Part shown: positions 25,191-32,989 of the stretch, piece by piece
Numbering within the stretch: the stretch's first letter is position 1
Layout of the letters: each line of letters begins with the position of its first letter
NCBI GenBank assembly: GCA_016789865.1
Contig: JAEUPC010000189.1
Location: 1 to 35,544 of the forward strand
DNA length: 35,544 bases
Reading direction: 5' to 3'
DNA from: Rubrivivax sp.
Lineage (GTDB): Bacteria; Pseudomonadota; Gammaproteobacteria; Burkholderiales; Burkholderiaceae_C
Program-made: the position numbers and the translations under genes
Notes under the pieces: model-generated
What the model saw: the letters and a program-made list of their open reading frames with translations, nothing else
What the model was told of the DNA's origin: nothing
The model's database searches: none

Positions 25191-25248
25191 TGCGTACGTC
25201 GCTCATGACAGCCACGGCGGGCACGCCACCGAAGGATCGAAAGCGAAC

Positions 25249-25629
25249 ATGAGGCTGGCCGAGGGCATCCGCCGGGTGGGCTTTCGCAAGTGGTACGAGC
25301 GCCAGCTGCTGCAAAGCCACGGCCACCTGGTGCTGACGTTCCTGTGCCTGGTGGCGGTGTTCGGCGCGCTGGAGGCCATGCGCGGCACGCTCGGCTGGGC
25401 CGAGCGCGTGGAGGAGCTGGCCACTCTGGTGCTGTGCGCCGGCGCGGGGCTGTGGGCGCTGCGCCGCTACCTCCTGCTGCTGAACCACGCCGAGCTGGCC
25501 GCCAGCCAGGCCGAATGCCCGCAGTGCAAGACCTACGGGCGGCTGGAGCTCGTGCAGTCCGACGACAGCGGTGAGCGCGTGACCGTGCGCTGCCGCGGTT
25601 GCGGGCACGGGTGGCGCATCGAGGTCTGA
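25249..25629 (+). CDS. Small membrane protein with C-terminal zinc ribbon, function unknown
   Basis: A 126-residue protein not recognised as a named family. Two hydrophobic segments lie at about residues 26-41 and 56-79, followed by a cytoplasmic or periplasmic tail with C90-x2-C93 and C115-x2-C118, which together look like a zinc ribbon. ATG 25249 is preferred because GAAGGA lies about 12 nt upstream. An in-frame ATG at 25150, four nt after the cca stop, would add a 33-residue His-rich lead encoded by the 9-bp repeat and could allow coupling to cca. The gene converges with the FHA-EAL gene. Confidence 0.72.
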   Translation: MRLAEGIRRVGFRKWYERQLLQSHGHLVLTFLCLVAVFGALEAMRGTLGWAERVEELATLVLCAGAGLWALRRYLLLLNHAELAASQAECPQCKTYGRLELVQSDDSGERVTVRCRGCGHGWRIEV

Positions 25630-25631
25630 CC

Positions 25632-25645
25632 GGGCGCGCGCGCCC
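25632..25645. terminator. Perfect 14-bp GC palindrome between convergent genes
   Basis: A self-complementary GGGCGCGCGCGCCC starts two nt after the zinc-ribbon stop. Its hairpin would have almost no loop, so the role as a terminator is tentative. The rest of 25646-25756 is GC-rich with nothing evident. Confidence 0.3.
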
Positions 25646-25756
25646 ATGGCACGCCGGCGCGCGTCTGCAGGGCAGCCAGGCAACTGCCGCACGGCGCAGG
25701 GAAGGCGCCCCCGGAAGACCCCCCCTCGCTGCGCCCGGGCCGCGGCCCCAGTCAGG

Positions 25757-26920
25757 TCAGCCGCGCAAGCTGTCGAACGGCGCCGGCCGGCCGGTGAGGT
25801 AGCCCTGCAGCAGGTCGAAGCCGATCTGCCGGCAGACCTCGGCCTCGGCCTCGGTCTCCACGCCCTCGGCCAGCGTCATCGAGCCCAGCTCCTTGCACAT
25901 GCGCACGAGGTCGCTGACCAGTTTCTGCTTGGCGCCGCTGGCCTCGTTGATGCCGTGCACGAGCCCGAAGTCGAACTTGACGAAGTGCGCCGGCACCTCG
26001 GCCAGCTCGTTCAGCCGCGCCTGGCCGGCGCCGAAGTCGTCGTAGGCGAAGCGCACGTTGAGGTCGGCCAGCTTGGCGGCCAGCTCGCGCATGCGCTCGA
26101 CCTCCATGACCGCCGTCTCATGGACCTCGATCACGAGGTCGAGCTTCAGGCCGTCGCGCGGCAGTCGCGACAGCGCCTCGAGGAAGCCGGGCTCGAAGGT
26201 CTCCTGCGGGTGGGTGTTCACGAACAGCGTGCTGCCCGGCGCCAGCTGCGCCACCGTGCGCACGCCGTGGTCGCGGAAGGCGCTGGACAGCTCGGCCTCG
26301 CGGCCCATGCGGGCGGCCAGCGCGAACAGGTGCACCGGCGAGGCCGGCAGCTCGGGGTGCGAGCTGCGGCCCAGCAACTCGAGGGCGAAGCGCTGGCCGC
26401 CCAGCGCCCGCACGATCGGCTGCACGGCGCCGCCGAGGCCAGCGCCGCCGAGCAGCTCGTTCATCTGCTTCTCGTGCGGCACGAAGTGGCCCGACAGCTG
26501 CGCGCCGGCCGGCGCGATCATCGTGCGGTCGGCGTTGACCGGAATGGTGGCGCTGCCCAGCACGCCGAGGCGGAACTCGGCGTTGCCGAAGTGGATGACG
26601 TCGTTCTCGTCGAGCACGCGCGCGGCGGCCAGCCGCACGCGGTTCACGTAGGTGCCGTTGGTGCTGCCGAGGTCGGTGAGGCGCAGCCGCCCGTCCTCGG
26701 TGGCCACCAGCACGGCATGCTGGCGCGACATGCCCGGCGCCGCCAGCGCCAGCTCGTTGCCGGCATCGCGCCCGACGCGAAACGGCACCAACGCCACCTC
26801 GTGCACCGTGTGCGAGCCGTCGGCCGCCACGCCCTCGAGGAACCAACGCCGGGCCGTGGGCGAGGGGCTGGGCGCGGCGGCGCTCTCGGCGCCGTGGCCC
26901 ATGGCTTCCGTTGCACCCAT
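25757..26920 (-). CDS. FHA-EAL protein (phosphothreonine-binding domain fused to c-di-GMP phosphodiesterase domain)
   Basis: A 387-residue soluble protein. Residues about 25-120 are an FHA domain with all marker residues: GR (50-51), SRQH (65-68) and GSTNGT (85-90). Residues about 150-387 are an EAL domain. The signature reads E181-L-L instead of EAL, but N235, E265, DD (294-295), K315, E352 and Q372 are at the expected places, so activity is plausible. EAL enzymes hydrolyse c-di-GMP; FHA domains bind phosphothreonine on partners. This implies c-di-GMP turnover controlled by Ser/Thr phosphorylation, which is inference. The start lacks a clear Shine-Dalgarno; ATG at residue 7 is an alternative. 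The 152-bp upstream gap (26921-27072) should hold its promoter, but no boxes are obvious. Confidence 0.88.
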   Translation of the reverse strand: MGATEAMGHGAESAAAPSPSPTARRWFLEGVAADGSHTVHEVALVPFRVGRDAGNELALAAPGMSRQHAVLVATEDGRLRLTDLGSTNGTYVNRVRLAAARVLDENDVIHFGNAEFRLGVLGSATIPVNADRTMIAPAGAQLSGHFVPHEKQMNELLGGAGLGGAVQPIVRALGGQRFALELLGRSSHPELPASPVHLFALAARMGREAELSSAFRDHGVRTVAQLAPGSTLFVNTHPQETFEPGFLEALSRLPRDGLKLDLVIEVHETAVMEVERMRELAAKLADLNVRFAYDDFGAGQARLNELAEVPAHFVKFDFGLVHGINEASGAKQKLVSDLVRMCKELGSMTLAEGVETEAEAEVCRQIGFDLLQGYLTGRPAPFDSLRG

Positions 26921-27072
26921 GATGGAACTGTCCGGTGGCTTGCGCTCGCTTTGACTTGCCGGCCGCGGCGTGCGCCGCGGCCTCCCAACGTGGCCCGCAT
27001 CTTACGCGGCAGGGTGCGGCCGCGCGCCTGCCGGGGCCCCCCTGTTTCCGCGGGCACCGGGGCCGCCGCGGC

Positions 27073-27264
27073 TCAGATCAGCAATCCGATCACGGCCCCG
27101 AGCACGGTGAGGACGATCGAACTCGTCAGCGGCACGAACCAGTCCCGCCCGCCGGCCCGGAACCGGATGTCCCCCGGCAGCCGGCCCAGGCCGATCTTGG
27201 CCAGCCAGCCCTGCAGCACGTTGAACAGCAGGCAGGCGAGCAGGAAGACGAGCAGCCAGCGCAT
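27073..27264 (-). CDS. DUF2905-like small membrane protein
   Basis: A 63-residue protein with a hydrophobic N-terminal helix (RWLLVFLLACLLF), a short loop 'KIGLGRLPGDIRFRAGGRDWFVPL' that is typical of DUF2905, and a second helix to the C-terminus. Family function is unknown. The ATG at 27264 starts 10 nt beyond the stop of the upstream methyltransferase gene, so the two are probably co-transcribed. Confidence 0.85.
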   Translation of the reverse strand: MRWLLVFLLACLLFNVLQGWLAKIGLGRLPGDIRFRAGGRDWFVPLTSSIVLTVLGAVIGLLI

Positions 27265-27274
27265 GACCCGCACC

Positions 27275-28549
27275 CTACAGCATGTGCGTGCGGTCGCCGG
27301 CCCGAAAACCCAGCGGCCCGGCCGGCCCGAACCGCACGCCGCGGGCGAAGGCCAGCACCTTGAACAGCTCACCCATCTCGTGCTCGGCCAGCAGCTTGTG
27401 CGCCGGCGCGAGCGTGCGCGCGTCGGCCCCGTGCAGCCGCTCCAGCAGGCCGCAGTTCATCAGAAACCGCGCCTGGCTCGTGTAGCCCACGACCTCGGCG
27501 CCCACCTCCTGCGCGGCCAGCGCGAGGGCCGTGAAGTTGAGGTGCGCGGTGATGTCCTTGGTGCCGGGCTCGGCCAGCGGGTCGATGTCGGCGCGATGCG
27601 CGCGATGGCACATCAGCGTGCCCTGGTGGCGCTGCGGGTGGTAGTACTCGGCCTCGGGGAAGCCGTAGTCGATGAAGAAGGCAGCGCCGCGGGCCAGCCG
27701 CGCGGCCAGTGTGGCGACAAAGGCCTCGGCCTGGGGATGGATTTCCACCGTCGCCCCGGGCAACGCTTGTTCGGCCAGCGGCGGGCGCAACGCCGTTGGC
27801 CGCTCGGCGAAGGCCAGTCCAACGGGCACGACGGCCGCGCCCGGGCCGGCGGGGCTGGCCCCGTCATCGACCGCGCGCTCCCCCTGGCGATGGGGCGGGT
27901 GTACCGGCATCGGTTCGGCCGCTGTGGACGCTGCCGCTGCAGCGATCACGCCGCGCTCCAGCCAGGCCTGGCCGTCGAAGCGCAGCAGCTTCACCGGCAT
28001 GGCGTCGAGCACCTCGTTGCCGATGACCACCGCTTCGATGGCGGGCGGCCACCTGTCGAGCCAGCGCACGGTGTCGCCGAAGCCGGCCAGGCGCTGCTGC
28101 TGCCGCGCCCGCAGCGCCCCGGGCAGCTCGACAATGGTGTAGCGGCGCAGTGCGATGCCGCGCGCTGCCAGCGCGCCCAGCACCTGCGCGGCCAACGCCC
28201 CGCTGCCGGCCCCGAACTCGATGACCTCGTCGAGCGCGGCCAGCCGCAGCACCTCGGCCACCTGTGCGGCCAGCGCCGCGCCGAACAGCGGCGAAAGCTC
28301 CGGCGCGGTGACGAAGTCGCTGCCGCCGGCGGGCCCGGTGCCGAAGAGGGGCGCCCCGCGGGCGTAGTAGCCCAGCCCCGGCTCGTACAGCGCCATTGCC
28401 ATGTAGCGGTCGAACGGCAGCCAGCCGCCGGCCCCGGCGATGGCGGCAAGCACGCGCTGCTGGAGCAACGCCGATAATTCGCGGCCCGCGATGTCGGCAA
28501 GCCCCGGGGCATCACGGCCCGGCGGGCTGAGGCGGTTCACGCGCGGCAT
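27275..28549 (-). CDS. NDUFAF7-like class I SAM-dependent methyltransferase (COG1565/DUF185)
   Basis: A 424-residue protein of the NDUFAF7/MidA family. 'FDRYMAMALYEPGLGYYARG' marks the family N-terminus, 'VTAPELSPLFG' follows, and motif I is 'VIEFGAGSGALAAQV'. Later come 'GNEVLDAMPV', 'AFFIDYGFPEAEYYHPQR' and 'DITAHLNFTAL', all conserved. Mitochondrial NDUFAF7 dimethylates an arginine of a complex I subunit; the bacterial substrate is unknown. A Pro/Ala-rich insert of about 50 residues sits near the middle. The start at 28549 lies only 10 bp from the start of the divergent SDR gene, so its promoter must lie inside that gene. Longer in-frame ATGs exist at 28561 and 28666 but would overlap it. 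Confidence 0.88.
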   Translation of the reverse strand: MPRVNRLSPPGRDAPGLADIAGRELSALLQQRVLAAIAGAGGWLPFDRYMAMALYEPGLGYYARGAPLFGTGPAGGSDFVTAPELSPLFGAALAAQVAEVLRLAALDEVIEFGAGSGALAAQVLGALAARGIALRRYTIVELPGALRARQQQRLAGFGDTVRWLDRWPPAIEAVVIGNEVLDAMPVKLLRFDGQAWLERGVIAAAAASTAAEPMPVHPPHRQGERAVDDGASPAGPGAAVVPVGLAFAERPTALRPPLAEQALPGATVEIHPQAEAFVATLAARLARGAAFFIDYGFPEAEYYHPQRHQGTLMCHRAHRADIDPLAEPGTKDITAHLNFTALALAAQEVGAEVVGYTSQARFLMNCGLLERLHGADARTLAPAHKLLAEHEMGELFKVLAFARGVRFGPAGPLGFRAGDRTHML

Positions 28550-28559
28550 TCTAGGAAGC

Positions 28560-29444
28560 ATGCCTGCCCTCTCGCCCGCCCCGCAAGCGCCCGCTGCCGG
28601 AAACACTGCAGCCGCGGCGCCGGTGGTTCTCGTCACCGGTGCTGCGCAGCGCATCGGCCGCGCCATCGCGCTCGAACTGGCTGCGGCGGGCTGGCGCGTG
28701 GCAGTGCACTATCGGCACTCGGCCGGCCCGGCCCAGGCGCTGGTGCAGCACCTGAACGCGGTGGCGAGGCCCGGCCTGCCGCTGCCGCTGCCGAGGGAGC
28801 CGCGCAGCGCGGCGTTCTGCGCCGACCTCGCCGACGAGGCCGCCTGCCGCGCGCTCGTGCCGGCCGTCGTGCGCGAGATGGGCCGCATCGACGCGCTGGT
28901 CAACAACGCCTCGCTGTTCGAGCACGACAACGCCGCCGATTTCAGCTTCGCGGCCATGGAGCGCCACTGGCGCGCCAACACCGGCGCGCCGCTGCTGCTG
29001 GCCCAGGCCCTGCACGAGGCGCGCGGCCATGCGCCGCCGCGCCACGAAGGCGGCTCGGCGGTGGTGGTCAATCTGCTGGACCAGAAGCTGTGGGCCATCA
29101 ACCCCGACCACCTGTCGTACACGCTGTCGAAAGCCGCGCTCGAGGTGGCCACGCGCATGCTGGCGATGACCTTTGCGCCGCACACCCGCGTGTGCGGCGT
29201 GGCGCCGGGCATCACGCTGACCTCCAGCGAGATGAGCGCGGCCGAGTTCGACACCGCGCACCGCATGACGCCACTGGGCCGCGGCGCATCGGCCGACGAG
29301 ATCGCGCGGGCCGTGCGCTTCCTGGTCGAGTCGCCATCGATCACCGGCACCACCTTGCTGGTCGACGGTGGCCAGCACCTGGCCGGGCAGGCCCGCGACG
29401 TGGTGTTCCTGGCGCGCGAGGTGCTGCCCGCGCCGCCGCGGTAG
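28560..29444 (+). CDS. SDR-family oxidoreductase, pteridine-reductase-like
   Basis: A 294-residue short-chain dehydrogenase with a cofactor motif 'VTGAAQRIGRAIA' near residue 24. 'RIDALVNNASLFEHD' is the NNAS-type segment. The catalytic set has Asp-Gln-Lys (DQK) where many SDRs have Ser, followed by Tyr187-x3-Lys191 (YTLSK); the Asp-for-Ser feature and the Arg in the cofactor motif suggest a pteridine-reductase/FolM-like, NADPH-using enzyme. In several Burkholderiales this gene precedes folB and ttcA; here no folB follows, only a GNAT gene and then ttcA. AGGAAG lies close to the ATG. Exact substrate uncertain. Confidence 0.82.
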   Translation: MPALSPAPQAPAAGNTAAAAPVVLVTGAAQRIGRAIALELAAAGWRVAVHYRHSAGPAQALVQHLNAVARPGLPLPLPREPRSAAFCADLADEAACRALVPAVVREMGRIDALVNNASLFEHDNAADFSFAAMERHWRANTGAPLLLAQALHEARGHAPPRHEGGSAVVVNLLDQKLWAINPDHLSYTLSKAALEVATRMLAMTFAPHTRVCGVAPGITLTSSEMSAAEFDTAHRMTPLGRGASADEIARAVRFLVESPSITGTTLLVDGGQHLAGQARDVVFLAREVLPAPPR

Positions 29445-29522
29445 CCGGCGCCGAACGCGATTCCGCGCATCGAACCCGCACGTCGATCCCGCACCTCGCA
29501 GGCAAGCAAAGGCACGCGAAGC

Positions 29523-30254
29523 ATGGCCACCCGGAAGAGCAGCTCGAAACCCCAGCCGGGACCACAACCGGGACCACAACCGCGCCCGGCTGCCCGCAAG
29601 GCTGCCGCGAGCCGGCCGGCGGGCGCCGCGCCGCGCTCGCCTTCGCATTCCACGTCGGCCGCCAGCGGCCTCGTGGTGCACCCGCTGACGCCCGCGCGCT
29701 GGCCGGATGTCGAGGCGCTGTTCAACGCCAAGGGCTGCTCGATGGCGCGCGGCTGCTGGTGCATGGCCTATCGCCAAAGCGGCCACGTGACCGTGCCCGC
29801 CGGTCAGTCGATGAGCGACTTCAACCGCAACGGACTGCGTGCGCTCACCGAGGCGGGCCAACCGCCGCCCGGCCTCATCGCCTACCGCGGCAAGGAGCCG
29901 GTGGGCTGGGTGTCGCTGGGCCCGCGCGAGCAGTTCGCGCGGCTGGCCAGGTCGCCGGTCATGGGGCCGGTGGACGACCGGCCGGTGTGGTCGATCATCT
30001 GCTTCGTGGTACCCACCGCGCACCGCCATCAGGGCGTGGCGCACACACTGCTGCAAGGCGCCATCGAGTTCGCGGCCCGGCATCGGGCCCGGCTGCTCGA
30101 GGCCTACCCGGTGGACAAGGCGGTGCGCGGCGCCGATGCCTGGATGTGGTTCGGCGCCAAGTCGATGTACGACCGCGCCGGCTTCACCGAGGTGGCACGG
30201 CGCAAGCCCGAGCGGCCGGTGGTCCGGCTGGTGGTCGAACCTGGTCCGACCTGA
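29523..30254 (+). CDS. GNAT-family N-acetyltransferase with disordered N-terminus
   Basis: A 243-residue protein. Residues 1-50 are a low-complexity Pro/Gln/Ala/Lys tail that includes PGPQ repeats. The rest is a GNAT fold. 'FNAKGCSMARGCWCMAYR' is a cysteine-rich start seen in one GNAT subgroup, and 'IICFVVPTAHRHQGVAHTLLQGAIEFA' is the acetyl-CoA-binding strand-loop-helix (R/Q-x-x-G-x-A/G). 'GFTEVARR' ends the fold. The substrate is unknown. The gene lies 78 bp after the SDR gene and 33 bp before ttcA. Confidence 0.82.
   Translation: MATRKSSSKPQPGPQPGPQPRPAARKAAASRPAGAAPRSPSHSTSAASGLVVHPLTPARWPDVEALFNAKGCSMARGCWCMAYRQSGHVTVPAGQSMSDFNRNGLRALTEAGQPPPGLIAYRGKEPVGWVSLGPREQFARLARSPVMGPVDDRPVWSIICFVVPTAHRHQGVAHTLLQGAIEFAARHRARLLEAYPVDKAVRGADAWMWFGAKSMYDRAGFTEVARRKPERPVVRLVVEPGPT
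29556..29579. repeat. 12-bp tandem duplication in the GNAT gene
   Basis: CCGGGACCACAA occurs twice in tandem, in frame, encoding PGPQ repeats of the disordered N-terminus. Confidence 0.85.
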
Positions 30255-30287
30255 CGCACCCGACACCCCCTTCCCGAGATCTTCGCC

Positions 30288-31337
30288 ATGAACGCGCTTC
30301 ACGACTCCCCGCCGCCGGCGCAGGCCGACCAACCCCCGCCCGCCGGCGCCGCGCCCACCAGCGCCCAGCCCGATCGCCCCGCGCACAAGGCGGCCTTCGA
30401 GGCCAACAAGCTCTCCAAGCGCCTGCACCGGCAGGTCGGCCAGGCGATCGCCGACTTCCACATGATCGGCCAGGGCGACAAGGTGATGGTGTGCCTGTCT
30501 GGCGGCAAGGACAGCTACGCGCTGCTGGACATCCTCATCAACCTGCGCGAGCGCGCGCCGGTGCGTTTCGACCTCGTCGCCGTCAACCTCGACCAGAAGC
30601 AGCCGGGCTTCCCCGCCGAAGTGCTGCCGAACTACCTGCGCAGCCGCGGCGTGCCCTTCCGCATCGAGGAGCAGGACACCTACTCGATCGTGAAGAAGCA
30701 CATCCCCGAAGGGCACACGATGTGCAGCCTGTGCTCGCGCCTGCGCCGCGGCATCCTGTACCGCGTGGCCGGCGAACTGGGCGCCACGCGCATTGCGCTG
30801 GGCCACCACCGCGACGACATGGTGGTGACGATGCTGATGAACATGTTCTTCGGCGGCCGCCTGAAGGGCATGCCGCCCAAGCTGGTCAGCGACGATGGGC
30901 GCCATGTCGTCATCCGCCCGCTGGCCTACGTGGCCGAGACCGACCTCGAGCGCTTCGCCGAGGTCCGCCGCTTCCCGATCATTCCGTGCACGCTGTGCGG
31001 CAGCCAGGACAACCTGCAGCGCGTGCAGGTCAAGAAGATGCTGCGCGAGTGGGAGCGCCACTACCCGGGGCGCAGCGACAACATGCTGCGCGCGATGGCG
31101 CATGTCACCCCTTCGCACCTGCTGGACCGGAACCTGCACCCCTTCACCTCGCTCCAACCCACGGGCGTGCCCGACGCGCGGGGTGACGTGGCGTTCGACG
31201 GCGACGATCCGTGCGCGCCGCCAGACCCGGCGGCGGCCCGCCCGGTGGCGCTGCCGAAGGTCGGTTCATGGGGGCGGCCCGCGGCGCCCGGGGCGCCCAC
31301 CGCCCCGCTCGACGCTCCGTTGGAGGAACAGGCATGA
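30288..31337 (+). CDS. ttcA: tRNA 2-thiocytidine(32) synthetase TtcA
   Basis: A 349-residue cytoplasmic enzyme that makes 2-thiocytidine at tRNA position 32, using ATP and an iron-sulfur cluster. The PP-loop SGGKDS is at residues 71-76. Cluster cysteines are C146 and C149 in '[10 protein letters not shown]' and a third in 'CTLCGSQDN' (C234 or C237). '[21 protein letters not shown]' is also diagnostic. The N-terminal 40 residues and the Ala/Pro-rich last 60 are extensions relative to the E. coli enzyme (311 residues). Its stop overlaps the start of the next gene as ATGA, which points to translational coupling with the DUF4136-like lipoprotein. Confidence 0.95.
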   Translation: MNALHDSPPPAQADQPPPAGAAPTSAQPDRPAHKAAFEANKLSKRLHRQVGQAIADFHMIGQGDKVMVCLSGGKDSYALLDILINLRERAPVRFDLVAVNLDQKQPGFPAEVLPNYLRSRGVPFRIEEQDTYSIVKKHIPEGHTMCSLCSRLRRGILYRVAGELGATRIALGHHRDDMVVTMLMNMFFGGRLKGMPPKLVSDDGRHVVIRPLAYVAETDLERFAEVRRFPIIPCTLCGSQDNLQRVQVKKMLREWERHYPGRSDNMLRAMAHVTPSHLLDRNLHPFTSLQPTGVPDARGDVAFDGDDPCAPPDPAAARPVALPKVGSWGRPAAPGAPTAPLDAPLEEQA

Positions 31338-31987
31338 TCGTCCCGCCCCTGCTGCATGCCGCGGTGGCCCCAGTGGCCTCGGCGGCGCCGCGGCGCATCG
31401 CAACGGCCCTGCTCGGCGCGGCGTTCGCGCTCACGCTGGCCGGCTGCGCCACGCTGAACTCGGTCACCAGCGAGGTCTCGAGCTTCGGCGAGTGGCCCGC
31501 CGGCCGCCAGCCCGGCACCTACGCGTTCGAACGCCTGCCGTCGCAGCAGCAGCGTGCCACCGAGACCGAGGCGCTGGAAGCCGCCGCCCGGCCGGCCCTT
31601 GAGAAGGCCGGCTTCAAGCCGGCGCCCGCGGGCGAAGCCCCCGACGTGACGGTGCAGGTGGGCGCGCGCACCACGCGCACCGACGTGGGCGCCTGGAACG
31701 ACCCGCTGTGGTGGCACGGCGGCTTCGGCTACTGGCGGCGCGGGCCCTGGGTGGGGCCGGGCTGGTCGATGTCGGTCTACGCCAGCCCGCCGCGATACGA
31801 CCGCGAAGTGGCGCTGCTCGTTCGCGACCGCGCCTCGGGCAAGCCGCTGTTCGAGGCCCGCGCCAGCAGCGAGGGCAGCGCCTACGGCAGCCCCACGGTG
31901 CTGGCCGCGATGTTCGAAGCCGCGCTGCTGGACTTCCCGAAGACCGGCCTGAACCCGCGCCGCGTGAACGTGCCGCTGGCGAAGTAG
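31334..31987 (+). CDS. DUF4136-like lipoprotein
   Basis: A 217-residue predicted lipoprotein. A long n-region leads to the lipobox LAGC with Cys38. The body has DUF4136 features: '[11 protein letters not shown]' near the start, '[11 protein letters not shown]', '[13 protein letters not shown]' and the Trp/Gly-rich loop '[19 protein letters not shown]'. The family function is unknown. The start is secure: GGAGG lies 7 nt upstream and the ATG overlaps the ttcA stop. It converges with the DUF6279-like lipoprotein gene over a 72-bp gap. Confidence 0.85.
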   Translation: MIVPPLLHAAVAPVASAAPRRIATALLGAAFALTLAGCATLNSVTSEVSSFGEWPAGRQPGTYAFERLPSQQQRATETEALEAAARPALEKAGFKPAPAGEAPDVTVQVGARTTRTDVGAWNDPLWWHGGFGYWRRGPWVGPGWSMSVYASPPRYDREVALLVRDRASGKPLFEARASSEGSAYGSPTVLAAMFEAALLDFPKTGLNPRRVNVPLAK

Positions 31988-32005
31988 CCCGCTTGGCGCG
32001 CGGGC
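31987..32005. terminator. Small hairpin between convergent lipoprotein genes
   Basis: A 6-bp stem GCCCGC / GCGGGC with a 7-nt loop begins at the last base of the DUF4136-like stop codon. No T-run follows. A weak candidate terminator. Confidence 0.25.
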
Positions 32006-32018
32006 CTGGCGCTGGCCT

Positions 32019-32051
32019 GGCGCGGACTCGGCGCGGACCCCGCGCGGACTC
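32019..32051. repeat. 11-bp tandem repeat in a convergent gap
   Basis: Three 11-bp units GGCGCGGACTC, GGCGCGGACCC and CGCGCGGACTC lie head to tail in the 72-bp space between two convergent lipoprotein genes, followed by GGCGCCGG. Their role, if any, is unknown. Confidence 0.8.
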
Positions 32052-32059
32052 GGCGCCGG

Positions 32060-32989
32060 TCAGTTCGTCGCGCCCGCCGGGTCGCCGGCCGCGGCGCCGC
32101 CGTTCATCACCGCGCGCAGGTCGTCTTCCCAGCCCTTGAACGTGGCGCGCGCGCGCTGCCGCTGTTCGGCGGTGGTGGCGTTGTGGATGCGTGCGGCGAA
32201 GGCGCAGTTGTAGTCGGTGAGCCGCTGCTGGTAGGCGCGGTAGCCGGGCTCGGGCGAGCGCTGGCTGCGTTCGGCCAGCGCGCGCAACGCCGCCAGCCGC
32301 TGGTCGCGGTCGGCGCGCTCGGCCAGCAGGCGGCGCAGGGTGGCCACGGTGTCGCGCTGCCGGCGCGTGCGTTCCGCGGCCCAGCCTTGCGCGTCGAAGG
32401 GCGAGGCGACCACGCCCTCGGCGATGACCTTGCGCTGCGGCTCGTCCAGCCGGCCGTAGATCTGCTCGGCACGATCGATGGCCCGCTTCACCGAGGCCGC
32501 GCGCCGCTCGGCCGCATCGGGCTGCAAGAACTCGCGCCGCATGTCGTCGAGGTTCTTCTCGTAGCGCTGCTCCAGGTGGCGCAACTGCGGCTCGCCGAGC
32601 CCGGGCACCAACTCGGCCGCCTGCACCAGCGCACGGTTGACCGCAGGCGACAGCGCCTCCGACAGCCGCTGGTTCCACTGGCATGCCGCCGCGGCCGTCA
32701 GCGGCTCGGCGACCTGGGCCTGCGCCGAAGCCAGCAGCGCGGCGTACCCGGGCAGCTGCGTCTGGCGGTGCCAATCGAACCAGCGCTCGAGGGCCCCTTT
32801 GACCTGCGGCGCATGGTCGCGCGAGAAGTCGAGGTAGCCGTCGAGCCACCACCACGCCAGCTGCGGGCCCGTGTTGTAGGCCACGCGCAGCGCGCTGCAG
32901 CCGGCCAGCAGCACGGGAGCGGCCAGCACCAGCGTGCCGATAATCGCCGCTCGCTTACTGACGGTCTTGCACAGACTCCACCAACGCAT
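32060..32989 (-). CDS. DUF6279-like lipoprotein
   Basis: A 309-residue predicted lipoprotein with lipobox LAGC (Cys31), starting 'RWWSLCKTVSKRAA'. The mature part is alpha-helical and Arg/Gln/Glu-rich, with 'VAYNTGPQLAWWWLDGYLDFS' near its start and 'YEKNLDDMRREFL' and 'YRAYQQRLTDYNCAFAARIHN' later, which matches the DUF6279 pattern as I recall it. Function unknown; it may be an envelope factor. The ATG at 32989 shares a CATG with the glmU start on the other strand, so the two start codons overlap by 2 bp. Earlier in-frame ATGs lie inside glmU and are less likely. Confidence 0.8.
   Translation of the reverse strand: MRWWSLCKTVSKRAAIIGTLVLAAPVLLAGCSALRVAYNTGPQLAWWWLDGYLDFSRDHAPQVKGALERWFDWHRQTQLPGYAALLASAQAQVAEPLTAAAACQWNQRLSEALSPAVNRALVQAAELVPGLGEPQLRHLEQRYEKNLDDMRREFLQPDAAERRAASVKRAIDRAEQIYGRLDEPQRKVIAEGVVASPFDAQGWAAERTRRQRDTVATLRRLLAERADRDQRLAALRALAERSQRSPEPGYRAYQQRLTDYNCAFAARIHNATTAEQRQRARATFKGWEDDLRAVMNGGAAAGDPAGATN

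Noticed and set aside
25646-28477. 943-codon plus-strand frame over the FHA-EAL, DUF2905 and methyltransferase genes
   Set aside because: It spans three genes that are convincing on the minus strand and has no domain of its own.
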